NCBI GenBank assembly: GCA_002633005.1
Contig: NMRA01001006.1
Coordinates: 51,034 to 71,631 of the forward strand
DNA: 20,598 bases
Direction: 5' to 3'
From: Phoronis australis
Lineage: Eukaryota > Phoronida > Phoronidae
A model generated the notes under the pieces. That model was given only the letters and a program-made list of their open reading frames with translations. It searched no databases and was not told where the DNA came from. The translations under genes were made by a program, and so were the position numbers. Positions 1 through 9,635 of this stretch are shown here, piece after piece. Position 1 is the stretch's first letter. Each line of letters starts with the position of its first letter.

Positions 1-55
1 GGGGGGGGGGGGGGTGCATGGCTTCCTTGGCCCTCCCCCTCTAAATCCGCCACTG
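1..55 (-). mobile_element. Terminal fragment of a short non-autonomous DNA element
   Basis: A run of 14 G at the window edge is followed by pyrimidine-rich sequence ending in atccgccactg (45-55). On the minus strand this reads cagtggcggat, the CAG-starting terminal repeat type common in non-autonomous hAT-like elements of invertebrates, followed by the usual G-rich stretch. A related terminus (atccaccactg) closes the element at 19817-20092. Only one end is in the window. Confidence 0.45.
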
Positions 56-1980
56 ATCTTTTATCAAACTGCAACTCAGTTTAACAAAATTTTGTACCTC
101 GGCCAGAAATCAGAAGTCATCGACAATTCTTGTCTATTTCCGTGGCCCGAGTTCCCTGAAGGAGTAGTGGTGATCATATCCTTGAGAACATATTGATGCC
201 ACCTAGCATAAAAGCGTCGTTATTTTGTTTTGATTGTTCTTGCTTTACATTGTGTTGTACGCATTTGGTTGTCCATTAGCCATTTGTTTGCATATGAAGC
301 GCAATTATAATGCATGTTCACTGTAGTCGTAAGTTAATATGGTGTATACGTCGCATTTCCTGCACGCAGCATTAATTGGCCTGGCTCATCGTGAAGATAC
401 GACAAATTTCATCTTAAAGACCGCCTCTCGTAATTAATTACAGGTAAAATCGTTCTAGATCTGTAAGTTTAGTTTCTTCATCGCCTAAATGTGATACCAA
501 GATCAACGTGATATAGAGGCAAGTGATGTGGCCACCGGCAGCGCACTTTGAAGCAAACCGACACCGGTCTTGTTGCTGCTTAAGCTGTAAAAAACGGTAC
601 AAAGACAGCCCAGCACATTGCTCTTTAGCAATTTCTTTTAACTCAAAACAATGCTCTCCTCACTTGAATTGTCACAGTGACGGAGTCTCTGCGAAGAAAT
701 AAATTGACTTTAAAATGAACTAGAAACATATTAACCTAAAAAACTTTACAACCAAAATTCACCGTTGTCTATTAATGAAGAACTACGATTAATTAATCGA
801 AAACGCAAAGTGGCCAAATGATGGCACTTAAATGGGAAGAGTACATTAAACTGAACTTTATTAAATGAAAGCGACGAGAAACTATTTTAGTGTCGGGAGC
901 ACAACGCAAAAATTTTTAGAATTTCTGGGTTTCACAAATTTCTGTTTATTCACGGCTTACCTTACTGGCAAGTAAATGTTGGTTCTATTCCGCGCGGACC
1001 CGTAGGCTTCTTCGGAGTTCTTTTGGCAGCTTACACGAACACATTAGGCGTAGTGAAATTATTCCTTATAGTTTTTGTCTCATTAACACTTAAACTAAAA
1101 TATTTTTCCATATATATACATTATGACAGTAAATCAGGCCACTTGTCTTGTTACAATGCTATAAAAACAAGAGCATCCAACTCTAACCTTTGAACGGCAA
1201 CTTTGATCTCGTGCTACTGAGGTTGCGCCACGCATGCGAGGAATTTGTATGCACTCCTCTGTTCCGGTGTTTGTACTGGTTTTGGCATGGAATTTACTGT
1301 CACTAAAACTTTTCGCACCTCCGCTGTTCTTCAACCGCTAAAGAGAATAACCTGGCACTGGCAAAGGTGTGCAAAATTACTTATAGAATAATTTTACTAA
1401 TTGAAAAAATAGTTACCATGACAGTGGGTTTGTATTTTGATCACAAGAATCAACGCAAAGCAGGTGGTATTACTGTAGGTGTTGACAGTTGTTTTGTGGA
1501 TAGAAGCATGTAATTCTTTTTAAATTATATTTTGATGCAAAACTTGCATTCTCTCCAATATATTTTGTATTCTATTGTAAACAAGGGGTTCATGATATGT
1601 TCATGTAGGTTATAATTGCAAACAAAATTTTATGGCATATTTTTGCCTTTGTTTTATTGCATATACCGTATGCGACTTGTTTCTAAAACGCTGTTTTCCG
1701 CCGCCTCGAATTTTCAGTTTTTGTAGATTCTTATCAGTTCACGCAATATCACATTAGTGAAAGACTGGAGTTTCGGGAGTGAGTTATGACCTTTCCACCT
1801 TACACTAGCTATGACCTCCACTGAAGTGAGTGGATGGCGAGGTCAAACAGCCATAAGTTACCGGAAAAAGACATTATTCAGTAGCATTTACTAAGAATCC
1901 TCGCCTCAAATGTCTCGCGAGTGACTGGTGACAAGGAACGCTGCATTGACCGAGACAGAAAAACGCGACTACATACTTAC
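56..1980 (-). other. Presumed intron 6 of the squalene monooxygenase-like gene; no exon found
   Basis: The sequence after the exon 6 donor is AT-rich and has many stops in all frames. I saw no acceptor followed by a hydrophobic C-terminal exon. The longest open frame (1134-1334, minus, 66 codons) has no recognisable domain. Reverse-oriented AGGTCA half-sites (tatgacct) occur at about 1786 and 1810, but these are common by chance. Confidence 0.5.
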
Positions 1981-2068
1981 CCCGCGAACATTAGTCCAGG
2001 TTCTTCTGCACACTTGCCACCCAGTTTTAAGTAGTTTATCATCCCCAACTTCATTTGCTTCAGGTAAG
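1981..2068 (-). CDS. SQLE-like: Squalene monooxygenase-like gene, exon 6 (last exon in window)
   Basis: This 88-nt exon encodes residues 403-432. The acceptor is cttcttcaatgtag|ct; the carried G plus CT gives Ala, producing TDAYLKQMKLG. The core INYLKLGGKCAEEPG aligns with the family ..YFKLGGECV.GP.. stretch. The donor gcggg|gtaagt leaves phase 2, so at least one more exon is needed for the hydrophobic C-terminal helices (about 55-70 residues in vertebrate enzymes). I looked through the minus strand from 1970 to 1 for an acceptor followed by a hydrophobic frame and found none; the 3' end of the gene is probably outside the window. The visible coding total is 1295 nt, about 431 residues. Confidence 0.85.
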
Positions 2069-2237
2069 CTACATTGAAGAAGATGTAATTGGTTTGTTTA
2101 AATAAACAACTATCAAATCCCAGTTTGCCTACACAATTTATGGAAAAATAAGAACGCACGTAGCATACTTTTGTAAATATAATCGACTTTTAAATCACAA
2201 AGACAATCTTTGTATTTATAGTCAGTCCCCTGCTTAC

Positions 2238-2570
2238 CATCAGTGCAGGAAAACACGCCGTTCCAAATTTCAGCTAGGCAGCTTATGGTAAAAACACGAT
2301 GCTTGCGCTGTTCGTAAAAAGTCCTGGTAGCTTCTTTCATTCCTTCATAGTCGTAGAGATTCGGTATTTCCGACATCAATTCTACCCACAGTTTGATGTT
2401 ATCCAAGCATACGGTCATTCCACTTCCAGTCACAGGATGGCGCATGCTTAATGCGTCACCCAACACAAGAAGGCCAGGCGTGAACACACGATCTGTTGGA
2501 AGGTAATTGGCCCTGCATGTTCGAATCCCGTTCTTCACTAGGCCATCGCGTAGTGGTGCTTGCAATCTCT
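2238..2570 (-). CDS. SQLE-like: Squalene monooxygenase-like gene, exon 5 (GD motif)
   Basis: This 333-nt exon encodes residues 292-402. The acceptor is gttttcttcacatcag|ag; G carried from exon 4 plus AG gives Glu. The core is LLVLGDALSMRHPVTGSGMT (res 326-344), the second FAD-binding motif (GD) and the MRHP.TG.GMTV signature that distinguishes squalene epoxidases from other group E flavin monooxygenases. Downstream, IKLWVELMSEIPNLYDYEGM and the following helix with FYEQRKHRVF match the family helices preceding the C-terminal membrane-associated region. Family GGG in the signature is GSG here, and the usual Tyr-Asn after GDA is Leu-Ser. The donor is actgatg|gtaagc in phase 1. Reading past the donor adds a non-homologous tail, so the splice is preferred. 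Confidence 0.93.
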
Positions 2571-4069
2571 CTGATGTGAAGAAAACCATAGCAAGAATAA
2601 CTTACTCCGTTTTGGCAAATCAGAAGTGAAGACAACAAATGTGTTTGTGATGTCGTGACTCTTAAAAATGTACCATACACTATACAAAGTGATATGCTGA
2701 TTATACACTGTACATGTATAATAGTAGCCTTAAAGGGGTGAAATTTGCTGAATTATTTCACTTGGAGAAAATGTGGGGGAACAATGTGAATAACTGACTG
2801 TGAAAATGACCAGGTGCCTTCTCTGAAGAACAAGTACCACACATGACGGTTCCAGATTTTTTATAAATCACAATCTAAACAAGAATTTTCATAGGATTTT
2901 TGAATTCCTTTAAGTCAGAAAACGAGGAATTTCAAAGAAAAGATACACACTTTTCGGGTTTTGAGGAAAAACAAATATTCACATTGTACATGAACATGAG
3001 TGACGGTACGGGCGTTTCCTGAGGGTTTATTCCGATTTGAATCGGGAGACTTCCTACTAAAACACCCGCAGTGTTCTGGATATTACCAGAACAAGAGTCT
3101 TGAGTGCCATAAGGTACGTTCTGTATTGGGGTAATGTCTTTTTATTGTGACTACTTTTTCAACGAAAACATGTCCCATTTCTACATTTCAAGCATGACAC
3201 GATTTTAAATGACCTTTTCTTCGAGGGTCGTCTTTATGTCTGAAAAAGCAATATTGCGACTCATTACGTTGTCTGAGTCGAGGAACGGGTGATATTAATA
3301 ATTCACACTCAAACGTGACTCCCGTAGAAGACTCGCAGAGAAACCGTGGACGTGAGCTTTCTTTTCCGATTAGTGCATGTTTGTTTCCACCTAAGTTCAA
3401 CATGTTGCTGGGGTATTACTGTTGATGTTCACATCAAAAGTTGACATTTACTACAAGTATGAATGACCTGGTAATAAATCAAACAACGCCTCCAAAAGCG
3501 TAACACTGAGACTCACAACAACACCGGATTCGGGTTTCTTGCTCGGAAATTGTGTTTCGTTTCAGTACTCCCTGTTGGAAGAAAACTGATTTATATTCCC
3601 GTTTCTTGAACGAACTTCATATTTTGGAGTAGACAACTGGTTCGTGTTCAAGATAAGCGATCCCTATTTTTTCCTCAAGCTGCCTTAATTCTAGCTCACA
3701 AATGTCTAGGCTACTCCATACGGTGCATATTTGCCCGAGGAAGCTTTGCCGTGACCTGAAACGTCACGAGTTTGACTGAAGAAATCTGTTCTTACCGATC
3801 CCAGAGATCTCTTCTAAACCGTGTACAGAACAAGATAAGACCAACCTTATACAGAAATTGGTATAAATCAAAACTTAGGTATTTTTGATAGAAAGCACGC
3901 CGGGTGTAATATCGGTTTACCTTAAAAAGTATTGACTTTAAGTCGCAACTGGCTAAAATTAAACACGGAAAAAGTTCCACAAAATCAAAGTTTCATCGCA
4001 TCTCGTGACTATATCTCCTTTTAAACTCACCGTGCATCGCTGAATTACTATCAACAAAAATTCACTTAC
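2571..4069 (-). other. Intron 4 of the squalene monooxygenase-like gene
   Basis: GT..AG intron of 1499 nt between exons 4 and 5. No recognisable gene, repeat family or RNA was seen inside it. The open frames at 3188-3403 and 3792-3980 on the minus strand carry no domain signature and look like chance. Confidence 0.75.
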
Positions 4070-4364
4070 CAGGCAACCTAGGGGCAATGACATCGGCTAT
4101 AAATTCCTTCATGTTCTTCGAAGTTCCATCGGCTGCCAGGAGCATGGCGCGGCGGTCCGTGTCAGAAATGTCGTACACTAACATGTAGCACGAGAGATCG
4201 TCGAAAGAGTAAAAGTGAATTTGGTGGGCGTCCTCCGTGGAGTTTTCTCCATCCAAAAGAGTGCCGACGACCACGTAGTTACTTACTGGTTTTTTAGTCA
4301 TGAACTGCTTACGAAACTTTGAAAATCGTCCATCGGCAACAACTGTGACAGCTGCGTGGAACTC
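4070..4364 (-). CDS. SQLE-like: Squalene monooxygenase-like gene, exon 4 (DG motif)
   Basis: This 295-nt exon encodes residues 194-291. The acceptor is tatcgtttcag|gag in phase 0 and the donor is cctg|gtaagt in phase 1. It contains the hallmark FHAAVTVVADGRFSKFRK, nearly identical to the family H.PLTVVADG.FSKFRK. The DG motif (D204-G205) contributes to FAD/NAD(P)H handling in this monooxygenase class. The rest (res 212-291) corresponds to the substrate-binding sheet and runs through YVVVGTLLDGEN and a segment with DDLSCYMLVYDISDTDRRAM to a proline-rich end (APRLP) that matches family ..Y..P.IP. This exon is the strongest single piece of homology evidence together with exon 5. No frameshift or stop is seen. 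Confidence 0.93.
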
Positions 4365-4711
4365 CTGAAACGATAAAATTGGCCCTGAATCGTAACAGAC
4401 TAGAAGGTTGAAAGTGTAGGTAAGATTCATTGACATATATGTAGATATAGAATTCAGTGACATAAATTTACATATATTTTCACACTTGCGTTGTACACCA
4501 TTGACCAGCACACGTTCCAATTGCGATCGCCTTGGGTTTATCTGCAGAAATTATGAAAGTGAAAATAATTGCACAAAAAATCAAGCCCTTGAAGAGTTGT
4601 TATTCACTCGAAGCTTCTACGTTTTACTGTTTGCTTGTCACTCCAATATTCATTCAAAAATTTCACCTGGTGCTAAACTCGTAACTATACTAAGGCATTC
4701 ACTAGCTTGGC

Positions 4712-4739
4712 TGATTGGCTGGCAGATGACGTCATTAGG
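4712..4739. promoter_or_regulatory. CCAAT-box plus perfect CRE and AGGTCA half-site in intron 3
   Basis: The stretch holds tgattggct (an inverted CCAAT box), then the full palindromic CRE tgacgtca (4727-4734), then an AGGTCA half-site (aggtcaaag, 4737-4745). A full CRE close to a CCAAT box is typical of compact CREB/NF-Y promoters. Its position between coding exons 3 and 4 could mean an internal promoter or enhancer. There is no functional evidence; motif matches alone. Confidence 0.3.
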
Positions 4740-5213
4740 TCAAAGTCGGTTAGCACAAGATGACCGACATATAACATGATTCATCATTCTTACAAAAAGG
4801 TGAAGCGAAGCGTTTATGATTTCAGAAGTACCAAAAGGAAATTAACTTGATTAGTACTAGAACATTCAACAAGTATTCGCACCCAAACTAAGAATTTCGT
4901 ATGATTTATGTCCATCTCACAAAATCTATGAAGCAGATTCGGTGGATCTCTAGCTGTGCTTGAGCAGACTCATTGACTACAAAAACGCATGCATTAATTA
5001 ATGCCGCTTGCTCCGGTAGACTCGAGACGTTAGCCACTCTCGTACAAGGAGAAATCTTCGCTTATGAAGCGGAAACAGTTATAGCTCATCTCCGTGGTTT
5101 AGGCATGCCTAGTGGAGGGGCAAACTCCTCAACCACAGAAAACTTATGCTAGTGCTCGGGTCGTGGTAATTATACGATCTAGCTCAACTGCTGTGTCATT
5201 CATATGATTCCCT

Positions 5214-5375
5214 TGACCACACTCACCAAAGCGAACCTGGCAGGTGATCATATCCGAGCATGGGGATATCAGTGGTGCACTGTGGCACCAAAGTAAATTT
5301 GTTACATTTGCATACCGAATAGATCTCAGTCTGCATGGTTGTGTGGGCTACATGTTGATGGTGTTGTACCATGCA
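5214..5375 (+). repeat. Diverged interspersed repeat, copy 1
   Basis: This stretch is alignable with 7968-8130. Both begin gaccacac.caccaaagcg-like, share a central tccgagcat.ggga block and continue with similar text through an agatctcagt-type block. Identity is estimated by eye at about two thirds. On the minus strand each copy ends in a donor-like motif (g|gtgagtgtgg here, g|gtaggtgtgg in the other). The family is not recognised. Confidence 0.5.
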
Positions 5376-5432
5376 AGAAATGCTTTCCAATTTTATAGGG
5401 CAACTGAAGTTGGTGTATAGGCCCCAACTTAC

Positions 5433-5535
5433 CGTCACGAGGTTATCTTCATTTTCTGCTCTGCACTTGACGCCATTTATTATTCCGTTTTCATCCTCGA
5501 TAACGTCAGTGACAGTGCCCTCCACAAACGTGACG
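5433..5535 (-). CDS. SQLE-like: Squalene monooxygenase-like gene, exon 3
   Basis: This 103-nt exon encodes residues 160-193. The acceptor (tcaatacttacag|c) completes an Asn codon with the two bases carried from exon 2, giving N-VTFVEGTVTDVIED, which matches the family stretch following the LRKAA helix (N.KF.EG.V...). The segment ends ...ENEDNLVT at donor acg|gtaagt in phase 0. In the family this is a beta-strand-rich part of the FAD domain just before the DG motif. Nothing in the exon is disrupted. Its open frame runs into intronic sequence on both sides, so the boundaries rest on splice consensus and on phase agreement with both neighbours. Confidence 0.85.
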
Positions 5536-6405
5536 CTGTAAGTATTGAGAGAGCACAACAGTCTTCCACAGTGCCGAGTCAAATGTAAACTGTCACTACG
5601 TTATGATGTTCTAAACAATCTCTAGAGTTTCTCAAGAGTTAAAATGGATGTTCCTAGACTTTTCTCAACATTATAATATGAGTCCGCCGTGCCGTAAAAT
5701 GCGGAATACCTAAAAACGCGTTCTCCCACTCGTAAAATCTTGACATCTGTATGGAAATACTAAGGTGCGTTCCATACGAAACTCGCGGAGAGTGATTGCT
5801 TGTAATAACCGGCGATATCTCGAAATGAACAAAGAATTGCGTGATCTTGCGTTTTTGCACGTGTTTTGTTATGACGAACGCGACCCTGGGATAGCTGCTG
5901 ACATTTTCAGTTAGGTAAATCTCACTGTAATTGATATATTGATATATCGACCATCGCCCCGCAATTGATTTCAGGGAAAAATGTGTTGCTATAAACGTAC
6001 ACGCCTCGGGGGTCGGGGGAGGAGGAGGGTCGCTTCCACGAGGACGACCAAAGAGTGCCTGCTTGTCAAAGGCATTGAGCTAGTTCGGCCTTTTATTTCG
6101 GTCTTAAGAGGTGTATGTTACAGAGATACAGTTGTCAATATCAAAATGTGTGTCTTAAAATGTGATAATACTTACATATATGTGTCAGATTAAATATCCT
6201 CCATGATTTTTACTTACTTCTTTTCCAACGCTGCTCGTTCACGCAATGCTGTTGTTTTGGTCTTAAGCAGTTCATGTTACAGATATGTTACAGATATACA
6301 GTTGCCAACATCATAACTTTTAGTATATTATCATACAAATATATCTTTAAAATTCGATGAAATTTACAAATGTCAAATTTAATGTCCTTTACGGTTTTTA
6401 CTTAC
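5536..6405 (-). other. Intron 2 of the squalene monooxygenase-like gene
   Basis: GT..AG intron of 870 nt between exons 2 and 3. Its upstream part contains a tandem repeat copy that includes the end of exon 2 and its donor. The rest is unremarkable apart from a tgatatat-rich palindromic patch near 5932-5950. Confidence 0.75.
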
Positions 6406-6440
6406 TTCTTTTCCAACGCTGCTCGTTCACGCAACGCCGT
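6100..6440 (+). repeat. Imperfect tandem duplication including the 3' end of exon 2
   Basis: Two units start ggtcttaag at 6100 and at 6259, continue through a gttacag-containing AT-rich stretch, and end in tacttacttcttttccaacg at 6211 and at 6399. The ~29-nt exon 2 end plus its splice donor is identical in both; the exon sequence then diverges (6247 onward against 6435 onward). The second, complete exon is the one at 6406-6565. The short copy (6218-6246) is an exon fragment with a usable-looking donor but no visible acceptor. Confidence 0.75.
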
Positions 6441-6565
6441 CACAAACTTTTCGTGGTGAAAACCCAAGGAAGGTCGTGGAAGTGTAAACTCCCAGACAGA
6501 CTCTTTTTCGTGGGATTGTGCAAGTTTCTTCAAGGGAGTCGCGCCTTTAACTTCACGGATTACGT
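6406..6565 (-). CDS. SQLE-like: Squalene monooxygenase-like gene, exon 2
   Basis: This 160-nt exon encodes residues 106-159. The acceptor is ttttcttttag|ac. The G left over from exon 1 plus AC gives Asp, restoring the family string LGLGD across the junction, which is strong support for the splice. FHHEKFVTALRERAAL aligns with the family FHHGRF...LRKAA segment, and the Arg of ALRERA matches the conserved FAD-contacting arginine. The first half (res 107-138) is poorly conserved and about 7 residues shorter than in vertebrates; the tyrosine lining the active site in the human enzyme appears to be Lys here. The donor is aa|gtaagt, phase 2. The last ~29 nt and the donor are repeated about 190 bp downstream in the intron. 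I inferred this exon from splice phase plus homology; the divergent first half lowers confidence slightly. Confidence 0.82.
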
Positions 6566-7018
6566 CTAAAAGAAAATATTTGTGGTGTTCAATACCAAAA
6601 AAGTGAGGAAAGATGTGCCTGATGAATACTTCAACACTCCCGTCCGTCTTTCTGTCCCTCCCTCCGTCCGACCCCCCGTCCACTTCTCCCTTCTTCCCTT
6701 CCTCTGTCGGTGATTTTGTCAAGTCACGCAGATGTCCGTGTACCATGTTACGTCACATGCAGCTATATCGCTCTAGACACTCTTAGATCCCGGAAATGAC
6801 AATCTGGCAGGTTTGATCAGGTGGGTATGGGCATGAGGGGAGCCACTCAAAAATTGAGTCGTCGTGCGGTCATCAACTGTATCGGATCGACGTAAGTTTA
6901 CATTTGTATCTGGCTTATTTACTGTTGCGCTGAAGTATGGGTTAATCATGCATGTTTACTGAATAAAAGTGCTTGTGTCTTTTGTTAATAGTTTTCACAG
7001 GTGAATATAATTAATGGA

Positions 7019-7497
7019 TTACTTATGCAAGTGCTCAATGGTCTGATTGTGCATTTTTGGTGGACCATATACTCTACCTGGCTGCGAACCTTGTGGATAC
7101 AAATTGTTGTAAGTTTCAGAATCTAAACGACCATCATTCTTAATTTTGCGTAAAATCCTCTGTAGCTGTCCTTCTCTAGTTAGTGTAGGATCTGCTTTTA
7201 CACGTCTAAATTTTGAAACATCTCTCAGAATTTCACAAATTTTTAATGGCCTCATCGGAAGGGAAGGGTAATACAGTGTTACGGGTAAGCTTCTTAAGAT
7301 TATTTTCATGCACTTTGATGGTTCTGTTTTCGCCTTTTCAACATTATGGGAAATACGTCGGTTCAGGACACACATATCGATGGTTGTCATTGATATATTT
7401 AGTGTCTCCAATAGTTTGTGTTTCAATAAACGCCGAAACATTTCAAGCCGGTTTAAATCCGTTGGTTTTTCAGTATTAACATATGCTGCTACTTGCT
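7019..7497 (-). mobile_element. Penelope-like element reverse-transcriptase fragment
   Basis: A minus-strand frame stays open for about 158 codons and carries a region typical of the N-terminal part of Penelope-like element reverse transcriptases. It reads KICEILRDVSKFRRVKADPT, then a basic helix (REGQLQRILRKIKNDG), then YNNLYPQGSQPGRVYGPPK (compare the family P.GS.PARLYGLPK.HK block). The catalytic RT motifs (YADD-like) and the GIY-YIG endonuclease are not present, and the frame stops just after the block, so this is a dead 5' fragment. It lies in intron 1 in the same orientation as the host gene. The upstream 70 codons are not recognisable and may be element leader or flanking sequence. Confidence 0.72.
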
Positions 7498-7967
7498 ATC
7501 ATCAAGATTTCACAGTATTCCTTGTATTGGTAAGACTCTATTTCCGTTACCAACAAGAACATCGAAACAATCATTGACTCAATAAAACGCGCCAGAGCTA
7601 GTCAGTCTATTGGGATTGACCAACACTAAAGTTGCAGAATCCAAATTGGCTCATAATACGCATTAACTGTGGCTTAAGTTTCCGGATCACTCGAAATAAG
7701 AACGGATGAGCACGGTAATATTTTTTTAAACTCAAAGCGCTTAAAAGTCTTGTTGCCCTTAAACACATAGCAACCAACGAGAATGAACGTTTTGCTGCCG
7801 TTTTTTTTCTGGTTATACACACCTTTGGCTGATATACCCAACCACTGGAATTGTCTTACAGTGGCCACTGGGCTAAATAAATGTAGATGTTAGTATCACA
7901 TTTTCTGGTGGTTACCACTAAGAAAAGTTGATCTTGTTCAGTTTTGAGTGCCATTCTAATGGCTTCC

Positions 7968-8130
7968 CAGACCACACCTACCAGAGCAAACCTGTCAGAT
8001 GGCCATTTCCGAGCATAGGGACCAATAGAGCGCTGCGACGCTCAAGAAAATTGGTTATATTTCCATGCTCAAAACGTCTCTGAGATCAAGGTCCGTTGTC
8101 TTGTTGGATGGGCTTCATTTGATATTTAAG
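7968..8130 (+). repeat. Diverged interspersed repeat, copy 2
   Basis: This is the counterpart of 5214-5375. It shares the gaccacacctaccagagc start, the tccgagcat block and the later gagatcaaggt/agatctcagt block. The copies are old (roughly 65% identity by eye) and collinear, so this is an interspersed family rather than a recent duplication. Confidence 0.5.
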
Positions 8131-9191
8131 TGAAAACCCAAGGAACATAGCTTCATTTCGGCCGCCAGCATGCAGTCGACTTCGTGCAACCTAAAATAAT
8201 GTCTGACTCAATTTTTCGACAGTATTAAAATCCTTGCTTAAAATTTGCTGAGTTAACTAGCCTTGAGTAGTGTTCATTTTCACATTTAAAAGTCTGTAGC
8301 GAAACAACGTATGATCTGATTATTCTGTTGTTATACATAGTCAACTAATCATGTCGGAGTCTAACATCTAGTCAAGACTCAAAATGCCCTACGAAAGCAA
8401 TACAATACAGAACACGCGGTATGCGGCTGACGTTATCGGTGTGACCTGAAGTTTTCTTATGAGCTAGGCCTATGCAACAACGACTCTGAACCGAAACTCC
8501 GTTCGGCGTCCTCAAATGACTTCTCTGAATTTGACCATGGAACAATGACCTCTTGTTTGACCAAGGAACAATTCAAGCACGGGTTTAATGCCACCTTAAT
8601 ACTGATATTTCACGCTAATCACGTACGGTCACCAGGGGAGGCAGAGCCTAACTACAGTAGATATTATGATTTGAATTTAGGCTTTCATTAGCAGGAAAAC
8701 AAGCCGTGTGTGGTACTAGCGCCTGCTGGACAATAAGATACTGGCTGAAATACATTGGAATTTTAAGGATAGAAACTGGTAATTGGTTTGAAGTTTTAGG
8801 ATCATGAAATTGATAATTCCCCAAGAAAAGCAGGATAGAATCCTCCTTTTTGGGGAGAAATACGATGGGTTTTATTTCTTGACAAAAGTTTGAGTCGATG
8901 CATGTTTACACTAAAAGTATCCATTCTGCGTGGCTGATAATTTGATAATTTACGTTTGCCTGACACAGAACAAAAAGCACGAGGCTAGCGATTAACAAAA
9001 GAAAGATTTTAATCAAGCCTCTGGAAACCAGGGTAGTAACGAGAGTAAGTTTTAATGCCCAGCCTAAAAATTGGTGCTCGAATTTTTTGAAAAAAACGAG
9101 GTACGTTCAGAGCTGTAATTGTGTGTTCGCCGAATATTGGTAGTTCTTACCTTTTAAGTGGACTTTCGTCTCGTTTTCTTGGAATTTTTGT

Positions 9192-9290
9192 TCTCTGGGG
9201 CGGACTTTTTTGTTCACTTCGTTCTAGCCCCCGAGCCCCCCTGGGTGTGCGCATGCGTAGTGAGGCTACAAACCCTCAGGCTGGCGGAGT
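9192..9290 (+). repeat. Short G/C-rich repeat remnant beside the exon 1 donor
   Basis: It contains ccccgagcccccctgggtg followed by cgcatgcg, closely resembling the inner part of the DNA element at 19817-20092 (cctccgagccccctaggtgc then gcgcat). The left edge reads tggggcgga and the right edge ggctggcggag. It is probably a degraded member of the same short-element family, ending about 30 nt from the splice donor of exon 1. Confidence 0.4.
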
Positions 9291-9319
9291 TGATACAGGG
9301 GTATCTTGCTTACACTTAC

Positions 9320-9635
9320 CTCCGAGACCAAGTTTATTTAAAGCCCTGATTCCGCCTGGCATGAGAACTTCTCCCGCGATGCTTTCGACTTCACCCATAT
9401 TCTTCTCAATGACGGCAACGCGACGTCCATTGCGCGCCAAGATAGTAGCGAAGGCAGATCCCAGTATCCCTCCGCCAACGATAACTACGTCAGCGTCATC
9501 CATGCTTGTGTCTCTTAGTGAGGCACGAGGTGTTGGCGTCTGTAAATTAAAAGATGAAAGTTTTTCCGTCACCAGGTCACCATTCATTATCACCGTCGAT
9601 GTGACGTCGTTATTCATGAGTACTACAATGATCAT
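9320..9635 (-). CDS. SQLE-like: Squalene monooxygenase-like gene, exon 1 (FAD-binding N-terminus)
   Basis: This exon encodes residues 1-105 of a squalene epoxidase family flavoprotein, which in the family converts squalene to 2,3-oxidosqualene on the ER membrane using FAD, O2 and a reductase partner. The sequence shows a Rossmann dinucleotide fold, VIVGGGILGSAFA (res 51-63), a strand ending in the FAD-ribose acidic residue (VAVIEKN, E77), and the family motif GEVLMPGG (res 88-95; canonical GE.LQPGG), then LGLG. The exon ends at a consensus donor (G|gtaagt) in phase 1. I took the first in-frame Met after a stop; Met17 and Met45 are equally possible starts. There is no clear transmembrane helix in the 45 residues before the Rossmann fold, so the vertebrate-type N-terminal membrane/regulatory region is absent or lies in an unseen upstream exon. 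The conserved Arg shortly before GE..QPGG is Ser (S85) here. Confidence 0.88.

Larger units (their letters stand above)
4365..5432 (-). other. Intron 3 of the squalene monooxygenase-like gene
   Basis: GT..AG intron of 1068 nt. It holds a CCAAT/CRE-like cluster (4712-4739), a 14-bp perfect palindrome (4991-5004), and a diverged interspersed repeat (5214-5375). No coding exon was recognised. Confidence 0.75.
6566..9319 (-). other. Intron 1 of the squalene monooxygenase-like gene
   Basis: This 2754-nt intron is the largest in the visible gene. It holds the Penelope-like fragment (7019-7497), the second diverged repeat copy (7968-8130), a small duplicated block with tttgacca.ggaacaat at about 8528 and 8553, and a repeat remnant near the donor (9192-9290). 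I saw no further exon between exons 1 and 2, and the LGLG-D junction argues against one. Confidence 0.7.

Noticed and set aside
2516-2535. tRNA T-loop-like gttcgaatcccg on the plus strand
   Set aside because: It is coding sequence in exon 5 on the other strand, with no D-arm, anticodon arm or acceptor stem around it.
2456-2680. 74-codon minus frame overlapping exon 5
   Set aside because: It is a frame-shifted shadow of the exon with the GD motif and crosses the exon 5 acceptor.
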